NCBI RefSeq assembly: GCF_900115745.1
Contig: NZ_FOXP01000003.1
Coordinates: forward strand, 69,501-133,500
Direction of reading: 5' to 3'
DNA from: Sphingomonas rubra
GTDB lineage: Bacteria > Pseudomonadota > Alphaproteobacteria > Sphingomonadales > Sphingomonadaceae
DNA: 64,000 nucleotides
Below, piece by piece: positions 1-8,054 of this stretch (position 1 is its first letter; every line of letters begins with the position of its first letter). The position numbers and the translations under genes were made by a program. A model generated the notes under the pieces. It worked only from the letters and a program-made list of their open reading frames with translations. It did no database searches and was not told where the DNA came from.

Positions 1-820
1 CCTTCATCAACCCCAGCCAGTTGGCATAGCCCGCAACCTTGTCGTCGGCGTCGACCGCCGCGACCGAATCCTCGAAATCGATGATCGTGGTCAGCGCCGA
101 TTCGAGGATCACGTCGGCGAGGCCCGCCGGATCGGTGCGCCCGATCGGGTGGTCGCGATCTACAATCAACTCAATGTGCAGGCCGTGGTGGCGGAGCAGC
201 AGGCTCTCGCCGCGCGTACCGACCAGCTGCGACGGATCGCGCAAGCTCGGACGGCCGCCGGTCCAGTCGGCCCAACGGCCAGTGGCGAGCGGCACTGCCT
301 CGTCGAGGAACGCCTTGGCGCGCGCGACCACCGCTGCGCCGCGATCGGCATCGTAAGGCCCCGGCGGCAGCGGCGGCGCGAGCGCGTCGGTGCCGTAGAG
401 CGCGTCGTAGAGGCTACCCCAGCGCGCATTCGCCGCGTTGAGGACGAAACGGCGGTTGAGCACCGGCACCACCAGCTGCGGCCCGGCGATCGTCGCCACC
501 TCCGGATCGACGCCGGTCGTGTCGATCGTGAACGGCGCGGGCTCGTCGACCAGGTAGCCGATCTCGCGCAGGAAGCCGACATAGGCCGCCTGGTCGATCG
601 GCTGCCCCGTGTGCTCGTCGTGCCACGCATTGATCGCGGTCTGGAGCGCATCCCGCCGGGCGAGCAATGCCGCATTCTCCGGCGCGAACCGGGCGAACAG
701 CGCGGCGGTCCCCCGCCAGAAGGCGTCCGCCGCGATCCCCGTTCCCGGCAGCACCTGCTCCTCCACGAAGGCGGCGAGCGGGGACGCGACCGTCAGGCCA
801 GCGCGATCGACTGTCGTCAT
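1..820 (-). CDS. glcB: Malate synthase G (partial, C-terminus outside window)
   Basis: Condenses acetyl-CoA with glyoxylate to give malate, the second step of the glyoxylate bypass. The reverse strand from the ATG at 820 reads MTTVDRAGLTVASPLAAFVE and runs open to the window edge for 273 codons, about 38% of a typical 720-residue malate synthase G. Family features seen are an early ILGTG-like stretch (here VLPGTGIAADAFW), NAANARWGSLYDALYG and IIDFEDSVAAVDADDK near residue 260. The long N-terminal region favours the G form over the shorter A form. It lies 4 nt after the 68-aa gene that follows aceA, so all three are probably one transcript under the divergent ScfR regulator. The family call is firm; the missing part cannot be inspected. 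Confidence 0.93.
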   Translation of the reverse strand, partial: MTTVDRAGLTVASPLAAFVEEQVLPGTGIAADAFWRGTAALFARFAPENAALLARRDALQTAINAWHDEHTGQPIDQAAYVGFLREIGYLVDEPAPFTIDTTGVDPEVATIAGPQLVVPVLNRRFVLNAANARWGSLYDALYGTDALAPPLPPGPYDADRGAAVVARAKAFLDEAVPLATGRWADWTGGRPSLRDPSQLVGTRGESLLLRHHGLHIELIVDRDHPIGRTDPAGLADVILESALTTIIDFEDSVAAVDADDKVAGYANWLGLMK

Positions 821-824
821 GCCG

Positions 825-1031
825 TCAGCCGAGCCGACCGAGGCGGTGGTATAGATTGCTGTACTGGACCGACGCCGGATCGTCCTCGATCGTGCGGAGA
901 TGCGTCAGGACGGCGGTGCGCAGCAGCGCGAAGTCGGCGGTGGAGAAGATCGGCCGCGCCGCGGCGGGGCTGCCGCGCTTCAGGCCGTCGGTCGCGGTAT
1001 CGGCGGGGCGGGTCTGGGTGTCGATGGTCAT
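825..1031 (-). CDS. Small conserved-looking protein between aceA and glcB
   Basis: A 68-residue protein of unknown function, starting MTIDTQTRPADTATDGLKRG and ending YHRLGRLG. I recognise no domain. The ATG has a strong ribosome binding site (GGAGGAG). The gene fits exactly into the gap between isocitrate lyase (stop 23 nt upstream) and malate synthase G (ATG 4 nt downstream), which argues for a real translated gene in the glyoxylate operon rather than spacer. The N-terminal third is polar and likely disordered. The rest (FSTADFALLRTAVLTHLRTI) could form one or two helices. No signal peptide or membrane segment. Confidence 0.65.
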   Translation of the reverse strand: MTIDTQTRPADTATDGLKRGSPAAARPIFSTADFALLRTAVLTHLRTIEDDPASVQYSNLYHRLGRLG

Positions 1032-1054
1032 GATGCTCTCTCCTCCAAATGGGT

Positions 1055-2647
1055 TCAGGCGAACTGGTTCATCGTGTTGTGGACGCCGCCGGCCTTCAGC
1101 GCGGCCTCGCCGGCGAAATATTCCTTGTGGTCGTCGCCTAGGTCCGAGCCCGACATGTTCTGGTGACGGACGCAGGCGATCCCCTCCCGGATCTCCTTCC
1201 TTTGCACGTCGCGGACGTAGCCGAGCATCCCGGCCTCGCCGAAATACTCGCGTGCCAGATTGTCGGTCGACAAGGCCGCCGTGTGATAGGTCGGCAGCGT
1301 AATGAGATGGTGGAAGATGCCGGCACGCGCCGCCGCGTCGCGCTGAAAGGTGCGGATACGCTCGTCGGCCTCCGCCGCCAGTTCGGTCGTGTCGTAAATG
1401 ACGCTCATCAGCGCATCCCGGTCGTACGCCGCCACGTCACGACCCGCTTGGCGCCACGCGTCGAACACCTGCTGGCGGAAATTGAGCGTCCAGTTGAACG
1501 ACGGCGAGTTGTTGTAGACCAGCTTGGCGTTCGGGATCACCGCGCGGATGCGGTCGACCATCGACGCGATCTGCTCGATATGCGGCTTCTCCGTCTCGAT
1601 CCACAGCAGGTCGGCGCCGTTCTCCAGCGAGGTAATGCAGTCTAGGACGCAGCGGTCGGCGCCGGTGCCGGGGGCGAACTGGTACAGGTTGGACGGTAGC
1701 CGCTTGGGCCGCATCAGCCTGCCGTCGCGCTCGATCACCACGTCGCCGCGCAGGGAAGACAGGTCGGTCACCTCCTCGCAGTCGAGGAAGGCGTTGTACC
1801 GGTCGCCGAGATCACCCGCCTCGCGGCTATAGGCGATCTGCTTGGTCAGGCCCGCACCCAATGAGTCGGTGCGCGCGACGACGATGCCGTCCTCGACCCC
1901 GAGTTCCAGGAAGGCGTAGCGGCAGGCGCGGATCTTCGCCAGGAAGTCCTCGTGCGGCACGGTGACCTTGCCGTCCTGATGGCCGCACTGCTTCTCGTCG
2001 CTGACCTGATTCTCGATCTGGAGCGCGCAGGCGCCCGCCTCGATCATCTTCCTGGCGAGCAGGTAGGTCGCCTCGGCATTGCCGAAGCCCGCGTCGATGT
2101 CGGCGATGATCGGCACGACGTGCGTCTCATATCCGTCGATCGCGTCGGTCAGTTCCTGCTCCCGGGCCGAGTCGCCGGCCCCGCGCGCCTCATCGAGGTC
2201 GCGGAACATCATACCCAGCTCGCGCGCGTCGGCCTGGCGGAGGAAGGTGTAGAGTTCCTCGATCAGCGCGGGCACGCTCGTCTTCTCGTGCATCGACTGG
2301 TCGGGCAGCGGCCCGAACTCGGAGCGGAGCGCAGCGATCATCCAGCCCGACAGGTACAGATACCGGCCCTTGGTGGTGCCGAAATGCTTCTTCACCGCGA
2401 TCATCTTCTGCTGGCCGATAAAGCCGTGCCAACAGCCAAGCGACTGCGTGTAAGCAGCCGGATCGGCGTCGTAGGCGGTCATGTCGGCGCGGATGATCTT
2501 GGCGGTGTGGCGTGCGATGTCTACTCCGGTGCGGAAACGGTTCTGGAGGCGCATGCGAGCGACCGCCTCGCTGTCGATCGCCGACCAGGGCGCGCCCGCC
2601 CGGCGGATCGTGGCGGCGGCGTCGGACAGCTGTTGTGCGTAGCTCAT
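1055..2647 (-). CDS. aceA: Isocitrate lyase, long (about 530 aa) form
   Basis: Splits isocitrate into succinate and glyoxylate, allowing growth on acetate, ethanol or fatty acids. The 530-residue product matches the long isocitrate lyase group (Pseudomonas-type, about 530 aa) rather than the 430-aa E. coli type. The catalytic loop appears as SDEKQCGHQDGKV, corresponding to the family's K(K/R/Q)CGH signature with the active-site cysteine. Upstream are PIIADIDAGFGNAEATYLLAR and a metal-binding acidic segment. The ATG at 2647 has GGGAACC about 10 nt upstream. It is the first gene of the run aceA - 68-aa protein - glcB and is divergent from the ScfR-type regulator, whose operator-like repeat lies in the shared 134-nt promoter region. 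Confidence 0.97.
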   Translation of the reverse strand: MSYAQQLSDAAATIRRAGAPWSAIDSEAVARMRLQNRFRTGVDIARHTAKIIRADMTAYDADPAAYTQSLGCWHGFIGQQKMIAVKKHFGTTKGRYLYLSGWMIAALRSEFGPLPDQSMHEKTSVPALIEELYTFLRQADARELGMMFRDLDEARGAGDSAREQELTDAIDGYETHVVPIIADIDAGFGNAEATYLLARKMIEAGACALQIENQVSDEKQCGHQDGKVTVPHEDFLAKIRACRYAFLELGVEDGIVVARTDSLGAGLTKQIAYSREAGDLGDRYNAFLDCEEVTDLSSLRGDVVIERDGRLMRPKRLPSNLYQFAPGTGADRCVLDCITSLENGADLLWIETEKPHIEQIASMVDRIRAVIPNAKLVYNNSPSFNWTLNFRQQVFDAWRQAGRDVAAYDRDALMSVIYDTTELAAEADERIRTFQRDAAARAGIFHHLITLPTYHTAALSTDNLAREYFGEAGMLGYVRDVQRKEIREGIACVRHQNMSGSDLGDDHKEYFAGEAALKAGGVHNTMNQFA

Positions 2648-2745
2648 GTCGATGGTTCCCGTGATGCTGGCACCGGGATAGGTCCGCGTCCGCGCTGCCC
2701 GGAAGTGCCCGCACCGTCGAACTGTGGATATTGACAGGTATCCGC

Positions 2746-2768
2746 TGTAAAGCTGTCGAGCTTTTACA
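2746..2768. promoter_or_regulatory. Operator-like inverted repeat between aceA and scfR
   Basis: Half-sites TGTAAAGCT and AGCTTTTACA face each other with a one-base offset, in the 134-nt divergent promoter region. The right half continues as TTTACAAA, which resembles the TTTGCAAA core reported for the related regulator RamB. The position just upstream of the regulator start suggests autoregulation together with control of aceA. This is inferred from sequence and placement only. A TTGACA hexamer sits at 2731-2736, but I could not assign a convincing matching -10. Confidence 0.45.
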
Positions 2769-2781
2769 AAGGTAATTGTCG

Positions 2782-4182
2782 ATGGCGATGGAGCGCAGCG
2801 TGTACATGGGCCCTCGCCTGCGTCGCCTGCGTCGCGACCTTGGCCTCACGCAGCCGGGCATGGCCGCCGACCTCGACATCTCGGTATCCTACGTGTCGCT
2901 GCTGGAGAGCAACCAGCGACCGCTGACCGCCGATCTGCTGCTGCGGCTGGCGCGGACCTACAAGATCGACGTGGCGGATTTCGCGGGCGACGGCGGGGTG
3001 GAATATACCGCCCGGCTCCAGGCGGCACTACGCGACCCGCTGTTCGCCGACATCGACCTGCCCGCGCTCCAGGCCGCGGACGTGGCGACCAACTACCCCG
3101 GCATGACGGAGGCGTTCCTGCGCCTCCACGCCGCATACGGCCAGGAACAGGCGGCGCTCGCCGATCGCCAGGCGCGCGTGGGTCAGGAGGGCGGCGCGAT
3201 CGACGCGGTCGCCGATGCGCGCCGCTTTCTCAGCCACCATCGCAACAGCTTCCCCTCGCTCGACGACGCGGGCGAGCGGCTCGCCGACGCGATCGGCGAT
3301 GCAGGGAGCGGGGGCGGCATGGCGGCGTACATCACCGCGCGCTTCGGCCTGCGCGTCCGGCCGCTGCCGTCGGACGTGATGGCGGGGATGGTCCGCCGCT
3401 ACGATCCGCATCACCGTGCCGTCTTCCTGGACGAGTCACTCGATCACGCGAGTCGGCAGTTCCAGATGGCGCTCCAGATCGTCTATCTGCAGCTCGGCCG
3501 CGATCTCGACCGGGTGCTGGCGGAGGGCGAGTTCGCGAGCGACGACGGCCGCCGGCTCGGCCGCCGCGCGCTCGCCAATTATGCCGCGGGGGCGATCGTC
3601 ATGCCCTATGCCGCGATCGCCAGGGCGGCGGAGGACAAGCGCTACGACGTGGAGGCGCTCGGCCGGCAATTCGGTGCGAGTTTCGAGCAGGTCGCCCATC
3701 GCCTCACCAGCCTCCAGAAGCCGGGGCACGAGCGGGTGCCGTTCTTCTTCATCCGCGTCGACCAGGCGGGCAACGTGTCGAAGCGGCTCGACGGCGCCGG
3801 CTTCCCCTTCGCCGGGCACGGCGGCGGATGCCCCTTGTGGTCGGTTCACCACGTGTTCCGCAGGCCGGGCGAGGTGGTGACGCAGTGGCTGGAATTGCCC
3901 GACGGCCAGCGCTTCTTCTCGATCGCGCGCAGGGTGGTCGCGGGCGGCGGCGGCGCCGGCCTGCCGCGGGTCGAGCGCGCGGTGGCGCTGGGCTGCGCGG
4001 CCGAGCACGCCGAGCGGCTGGTTTACGCGAGCGAGGCGCCGGTGTTCACGCCGATCGGCATCGCCTGCAATTTGTGCCAGCGCGACCGCTGCACCGCCCG
4101 CGCGGTGCCGCCGATCGGGCGGCCGATCCTGCCGGACGACGTTCATCGCCGCACGGCGCCGTTCGGGTTCGCGGATAGTTGA
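2782..4182 (+). CDS. ScfR/RamB-family transcriptional regulator of the glyoxylate bypass
   Basis: A short-chain fatty-acyl-responsive regulator type. An N-terminal XRE helix-turn-helix (about residues 9-62, with DLGLTQPGMAADLDISVSYV and LLESNQRPL) is followed by an ImmA/IrrE-like domain and a C-terminal DUF2083-like domain with GGGCPLWSVHHVFRRPGE. A cysteine cluster CNLCQRDRC lies near the end. The IrrE-like region shows QFQMALQIVYLQLG where a peptidase would have HExxH, so it is probably a sensor rather than a protease. The ATG at 2782 is preferred because AAAGG lies 9 nt upstream; a TTG at 2776 and ATGs at 2788 and 2806 are alternatives. Homologues such as RamB control aceA and malate synthase genes, and the divergent placement beside aceA fits that. 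Confidence 0.88.
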   Translation: MAMERSVYMGPRLRRLRRDLGLTQPGMAADLDISVSYVSLLESNQRPLTADLLLRLARTYKIDVADFAGDGGVEYTARLQAALRDPLFADIDLPALQAADVATNYPGMTEAFLRLHAAYGQEQAALADRQARVGQEGGAIDAVADARRFLSHHRNSFPSLDDAGERLADAIGDAGSGGGMAAYITARFGLRVRPLPSDVMAGMVRRYDPHHRAVFLDESLDHASRQFQMALQIVYLQLGRDLDRVLAEGEFASDDGRRLGRRALANYAAGAIVMPYAAIARAAEDKRYDVEALGRQFGASFEQVAHRLTSLQKPGHERVPFFFIRVDQAGNVSKRLDGAGFPFAGHGGGCPLWSVHHVFRRPGEVVTQWLELPDGQRFFSIARRVVAGGGGAGLPRVERAVALGCAAEHAERLVYASEAPVFTPIGIACNLCQRDRCTARAVPPIGRPILPDDVHRRTAPFGFADS

Positions 4183-4197
4183 AGATGGCTTCTTCTT

Positions 4198-4293
4198 CGT
4201 CACCCCGGACTTGATCCGGGGTCCATGGCTCCACACTCTCGCCGGCCGATTGTCTCGCGGCACGATGGACCCCGGATCAAGTCCGGGGTGACG
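4198..4293. repeat. Palindromic intergenic repeat (REP-like), 28-bp arms
   Basis: A perfect 28-bp inverted repeat. The arm at 4198-4225 begins CGTCACCCCGGACTTGATCC and its exact reverse complement lies at 4266-4293, separated by 40 nt. Each arm is itself a hairpin (CCCCGGA-CTTGA-TCCGGGG). It sits between the convergent genes scfR and the Sel1-like gene. This kind of CCCCGGA...TCCGGGG element is scattered in sphingomonad genomes. It may also end transcription from both sides, but there is no U-tract. Confidence 0.85.
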
Positions 4294-4324
4294 GATGTGA
4301 GGCGGATGCAGTCTACCGAGAAGG

Positions 4325-4621
4325 TTACGCCGCCCGGCGCTGCGCCTGTCCGAGCCACGCGCGTGCGGCGGCCTGGGCGCAGGCGATCTCGCGCGGGGAC
4401 ATGTCCACGGCGACTTCGGAGCGCGCGTCCTGCGCCTCGACGAAGCCGCGCACGGCGGCGAGATTGAACCATTTGTGCGCCTCGATCAGGTCGATCGCCA
4501 CGCCGGCGGTGCCGGTCTGGTAGCAGATGCCGAGATCGTACAGCGCGGCGGTGTCGCCGCGGGCGGCATCCGCCAGCCGGTTATCGATCAGGAACGGCGC
4601 GTTGGTGATAGTGGTGCCCAT
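4325..4621 (-). CDS. Sel1-repeat-like small protein
   Basis: A 98-residue protein starting MGTTITNAPFLIDNRLADAA. The segment ARGDTAALYDLGICYQTG followed by DLIEAHKWFNLAAVRGFVEA has the spacing and key residues of a Sel1/TPR-like repeat pair (A..G...A...LG..Y..G, A.KWF..AA..G). It therefore probably binds another protein; no partner is evident. No signal peptide. The ATG at 4621 is chosen because GGGGA lies 7-8 nt upstream; ATGs at 4633 and 4640 would only add a few residues. It is monocistronic and convergent with scfR across a palindromic repeat. Confidence 0.75.
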   Translation of the reverse strand: MGTTITNAPFLIDNRLADAARGDTAALYDLGICYQTGTAGVAIDLIEAHKWFNLAAVRGFVEAQDARSEVAVDMSPREIACAQAAARAWLGQAQRRAA

Positions 4622-4685
4622 GACAATCCCCATTGTTCATGAGGATGTGTCTGAACCGAGTCGCGTCACCAAATGGTTAACGCAG

Positions 4686-5543
4686 TTAACCTCGTTCGAT
4701 AGGCACGTTGTCGATCAGCCGCGTCGTCCCCATCCGGGCCGCCGCGAGCAGCCGGCGCGGACGATCGGCGGCGGGGTTGGGCACCAGCGTCTCCGCGTCC
4801 GCCACCGCGACGTAATCGACCTCGAACCCCGCCGCGATCAGCGTCGTGCGCGCGTCCTCCAGCACCGCCGCCGCCTCCTCGCCCCGGCCGATCGCGCGCG
4901 CCGCGACGCCGAGCGCGCGCGGCAGGGCCACCGCCTTCGCCCGCTGCTCCTCGTCGAGGTAGATGTTGCGGCTCGACAGCGCGAGCCCGTCGTCGTCGCG
5001 CTGCGTCGGCACGCCGACCACCTCCAGGTCCATGTCGAGGTCGGCGACCATTCGCCGGATCACCGCCAGTTGCTGGAAATCCTTCTCGCCGAAATAGGCG
5101 GCGTCGGGGCGGACCTGGTTGAACAGCTTGCACACCACCGTGGCGACGCCGTCGAAATGGCCCGGTCGCGCCGCGCCGTCGAGATGGTCGGTGATGCCCG
5201 CCACGCTCACCGTCGTCGCGAAACCGTCCGGATACATCACCTCGACCGGCGGCATCCACAGCAGGTCGCACCCCGCCTCGGTCAGCAGCCGCGCGTCCGC
5301 CGCCTCGCGCCGGGGGTAGCGGGCCAGATCCTCGTTCGGCCCGAACTGCTTCGGATTGACGAAGATCGACGCCACCACGCGCGTACCGGAACGCCGCGCC
5401 GCCTCCACCAGCGCCAGGTGCCCGGCGTGGAGCGCACCCATCGTCGGCACCAGCGCGATCCGCGCGCCGCCATTCTGCTCCTTGGCGTCCCGCCATTCGG
5501 CCAGCGTTTGCCGCAAGTCGTTCAGATCACGGACGGTACGCAA
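4686..5543 (-). CDS. panC: Pantothenate synthetase (TTG start)
   Basis: Ligates pantoate and beta-alanine using ATP, the last step of pantothenate (vitamin B5 and CoA) synthesis in the cytoplasm. The 285-residue product has the HIGH-type nucleotide-binding motif PTMGALHAGHLALVEAAR, then VASIFVNPKQFGPNEDL, KDFQQLAVIRRMV and LALSSRN, all hallmarks of PanC. The length fits the family. The start is read as TTG at 5543 because GAGAGGAG lies 6 nt upstream and the product then begins with the family-typical (M)RTVRDLNDLRQ. Any upstream extension would be non-homologous. It is divergent from mipZ, with a 70-nt shared promoter region. Confidence 0.95.
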   Translation of the reverse strand: MRTVRDLNDLRQTLAEWRDAKEQNGGARIALVPTMGALHAGHLALVEAARRSGTRVVASIFVNPKQFGPNEDLARYPRREAADARLLTEAGCDLLWMPPVEVMYPDGFATTVSVAGITDHLDGAARPGHFDGVATVVCKLFNQVRPDAAYFGEKDFQQLAVIRRMVADLDMDLEVVGVPTQRDDDGLALSSRNIYLDEEQRAKAVALPRALGVAARAIGRGEEAAAVLEDARTTLIAAGFEVDYVAVADAETLVPNPAADRPRRLLAAARMGTTRLIDNVPIERG

Positions 5544-5613
5544 AGAAAACTCCTCTCGAAACGGCGGGCGCGGGGTTCTATGAAGGGGGTAGCTCCTAAT
5601 CAATAAGGAAACC

Positions 5614-6405
5614 ATGTTGGCGTCTCCGCACGTTATCGTCTTCGCCAACGAGAAGGGCGGCACCGGCAAGTCGACCACGGCGGTCCACGTCGCCATCGCG
5701 CTCGCCGCCAAGGGCGCGGCGGTGTCGTGCATGGACCTCGACCATCGCCAGCGCACCGTCGGCCGCTATCTCGACAACCGGGCGGAGACGATGCGCCGCA
5801 AGGGCATCGACCTGCCGATGCCGCGCCACGCCACGCACGACGGCGTCAGCGAGGATTTCTTCGAGGATACGTGGCATGCGCTGGCGGAGGGCGCCGACTT
5901 CCTCGTCGTCGACACGCCCGGCCGCGACGACGCCTTCGCGCGCACCGCGGCGACGCTGTCGAACACCCTGGTCACGCCGATGAACGACAGTTTCGTCGAT
6001 TTCGACCTGATCGGCCAGGTCCATCCCGACACCTATCAGGTCACCCGCCCCTCCTTCTACGCCGAGCTGATCTGGGACGCGAGGAAGCAGCGCGCCCGCG
6101 CCGACGGCACCACGATCGACTGGGTCGTGCTGCGCAACCGCCTCCAGCATATCGAGGCGCGCAACATGCGCCGCGTGCAGGACGCGCTCGCCGACCTGTC
6201 GAAGCGCGTCGGCTTCCGCATCATTCCGGGTCTCGGCGAGCGGGTGATCTACCGCGAGATGTTTCCGCAGGGGCTGACCATGATCGACGCCAAGCAGTTC
6301 GGCGCGATGGGCCTGGGCCATGTCGCCGCTCGGCAGGAATTGCGCGAGATGATGGCCGCGCTCCAGCTGCCCGAAATCGAGCAGCCCACCGGGGTCGCCG
6401 CGTGA
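5614..6405 (+). CDS. mipZ: Division-plane positioning ATPase MipZ
   Basis: A ParA/MinD-family ATPase that in Caulobacter forms a gradient from the ParB-bound origins and inhibits FtsZ away from mid-cell. The 263-residue protein opens with the deviant Walker A motif KGGTGKST (residues 14-21, signature lysine K14), followed by the MipZ-type DLDHRQRTVGRYLDNRAET. A Walker B-like FLVVDTPGRDD lies near residue 95. A good AAGGA ribosome binding site precedes the ATG. Its stop overlaps the GTG of a J-domain gene, which in turn overlaps a phosphomutase gene, so the three are probably co-translated. Confidence 0.95.
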   Translation: MLASPHVIVFANEKGGTGKSTTAVHVAIALAAKGAAVSCMDLDHRQRTVGRYLDNRAETMRRKGIDLPMPRHATHDGVSEDFFEDTWHALAEGADFLVVDTPGRDDAFARTAATLSNTLVTPMNDSFVDFDLIGQVHPDTYQVTRPSFYAELIWDARKQRARADGTTIDWVVLRNRLQHIEARNMRRVQDALADLSKRVGFRIIPGLGERVIYREMFPQGLTMIDAKQFGAMGLGHVAARQELREMMAALQLPEIEQPTGVAA

Positions 6406-6665
6406 AGTGGATCGTCGCCGCCCTGCTGATCTGGGCGGCGTGGCATTATCTGAAACCCTCCGGCAAGCGGCGGATGACCGCCGACGAGGCGCGCGCGCGC
6501 GAGACGCTGGGCGTGGGGCCGCGCGCCGACGCCGCGGCGATCCGCGCCGCTCACCGGCGGTTGCTGGCGGGCGTCCACCCGGACCGCGGCGGCTCGGCCG
6601 AGCTCGCGCGCCGCGTCAACGCCGCGCGCGACCTACTGGTCGGGCGGCGGTCCCCGGACGAGTGA
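6402..6665 (+). CDS. Small membrane-anchored J-domain protein
   Basis: An 87-residue protein read from a GTG that overlaps the mipZ stop (GTGA). One N-terminal membrane segment (VKWIVAALLIWAAWHYL) is followed by a compact J-domain with TADEARARETLGVGP and the invariant HPD in LLAGVHPDRGGSAEL. This single-TM plus J-domain layout resembles the TIM14/Pam18-like proteins found in alphaproteobacteria. It probably stimulates a DnaK-type ATPase at the inner membrane; the client is unknown. Its last codons overlap the start of the next gene (GTGA). Confidence 0.87.
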   Translation: MKWIVAALLIWAAWHYLKPSGKRRMTADEARARETLGVGPRADAAAIRAAHRRLLAGVHPDRGGSAELARRVNAARDLLVGRRSPDE

Positions 6666-8026
6666 GCCACCGCTTCCACCGCTCGGTGCTTCGCGAGTAC
6701 GACATTCGCGGCATCGTCGGCCGGACGCTGGGCGAGGACGACGCGGTCGCGGTGGGCCGCGGCTTCGCCACCCGCGTGCGCCAGGCGGGCGGCAGCCGCG
6801 TCGCGGTCGGCCGCGACGGGCGCACCACCTCGCCGATGCTGGAGGCGGCGCTGGTCCGCGGGCTGACGGCGGGCGGCGTCGACGCGGTGCGGATCGGCGT
6901 CGGCCCCTCGCCGATGCTCTATTATGCCGAGGCCACCCTGGGCGTCGACGGCGGCATCCAGGTGACCGGCAGCCACAATCCGGCCGATCACAACGGCTTC
7001 AAGATGGTACTCGGCCACCGCTCCTTCTGGAGCGCCGACATCGCCGGGCTGGCCGCGCTCGGCCCCGCCGGCGACTGGAGCGAGGGCACGGGCGCCGTCA
7101 CCGACGCCGACGTCCTGCCCGCCTATGTCGAGCGGCTGATGCGCGGCTATGACGGCGGCGCGTTCCGGATCGGCTGGGACTGCGGCAGCGGCGCGGCGGG
7201 GCCGGCGGTGGAGGCGCTGTGCGCGCGGCTGCCGGGCGAGCACCACCTGCTCTTCACCACCCCCGACGGCAATTTCCCGCACCACCATCCCGATCCCAGC
7301 GACGAGGCGAACCTCGCCGACCTGAAACGGCTGGTCGCGGACGAGCGGCTCGATTTCGGCCTGGCCTTCGACGGCGACGGCGACCGGATCGGCGTGGTCG
7401 ACGCGCGCGGCCGCGTGCTGTGGGGCGACCAGATCCTGATGCTGCTGGCCGAGCCGCTGCTCGCCGAACTGCCCGGTGCCACGATCATCGCCGACGTCAA
7501 GGCGAGCGCCGCGCTGTTCGACCGGGTCGCGGCGCTCGGCGGCCATGCCGTCATGGCGCGCACCGGCCACAGCGCGATCAAGACGCGGATGGTGGAATGC
7601 GGCGCGCCGCTCGCCGGCGAAATGTCGGGGCACATCTTCTTCGGCCAGCATTATTACGGCTTCGACGACGCGCTCTACGCCGCCGTGCGGCTGATCCGCG
7701 CGGTGCATCTGGCGGGCCGCTCGCTCGCCGAACTGGTCGACGCGATGCCGGTCCTGGTCTCGACGCCCGACCTGCGGATTCCCGTCGACGAGACGCGCAA
7801 ACTGGCGGTGGTCGAGGAAGTCCGCGCCCGTCTCACGCAGGCGGGCGCGCGGGTCGACGACACCGACGGCGTCCGCGTGACGACCGCCGACGGCTGGTGG
7901 CTGCTGCGCTCCTCCAACACGCAGGGCGCGGTGACGGTGCGCGCGGAGGGCAGCGACCAGCCGGCGCTCGACCGGCTGCTCGCCGAGGTGGATGCGGCGC
8001 TGGCCGCCAGCGGCGTCCGCCGCTGA
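6662..8026 (+). CDS. Phosphomannomutase/phosphoglucomutase
   Basis: An alpha-D-phosphohexomutase that interconverts the 6- and 1-phosphates of mannose or glucose, supplying GDP-mannose or UDP-glucose for polysaccharides. The 454-residue product contains the active serine loop VTGSHNPADHNGFKM, the metal loop FDGDGDRIG and the sugar-specificity loop GEMSGHIFF, all in the usual order. The GTG start at 6662 (product MSHRFHRSVLREYDIRGIVG) overlaps the J-domain stop; a longer reading would add unrelated residues. The family call is firm; the preferred sugar cannot be decided from sequence. Symbols used for the family are manB, algC and pgm. Confidence 0.93.
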   Translation: MSHRFHRSVLREYDIRGIVGRTLGEDDAVAVGRGFATRVRQAGGSRVAVGRDGRTTSPMLEAALVRGLTAGGVDAVRIGVGPSPMLYYAEATLGVDGGIQVTGSHNPADHNGFKMVLGHRSFWSADIAGLAALGPAGDWSEGTGAVTDADVLPAYVERLMRGYDGGAFRIGWDCGSGAAGPAVEALCARLPGEHHLLFTTPDGNFPHHHPDPSDEANLADLKRLVADERLDFGLAFDGDGDRIGVVDARGRVLWGDQILMLLAEPLLAELPGATIIADVKASAALFDRVAALGGHAVMARTGHSAIKTRMVECGAPLAGEMSGHIFFGQHYYGFDDALYAAVRLIRAVHLAGRSLAELVDAMPVLVSTPDLRIPVDETRKLAVVEEVRARLTQAGARVDDTDGVRVTTADGWWLLRSSNTQGAVTVRAEGSDQPALDRLLAEVDAALAASGVRR

Positions 8027-8054
8027 TCTCGCTTTTGCGGCCGTTCGCCCCCAC

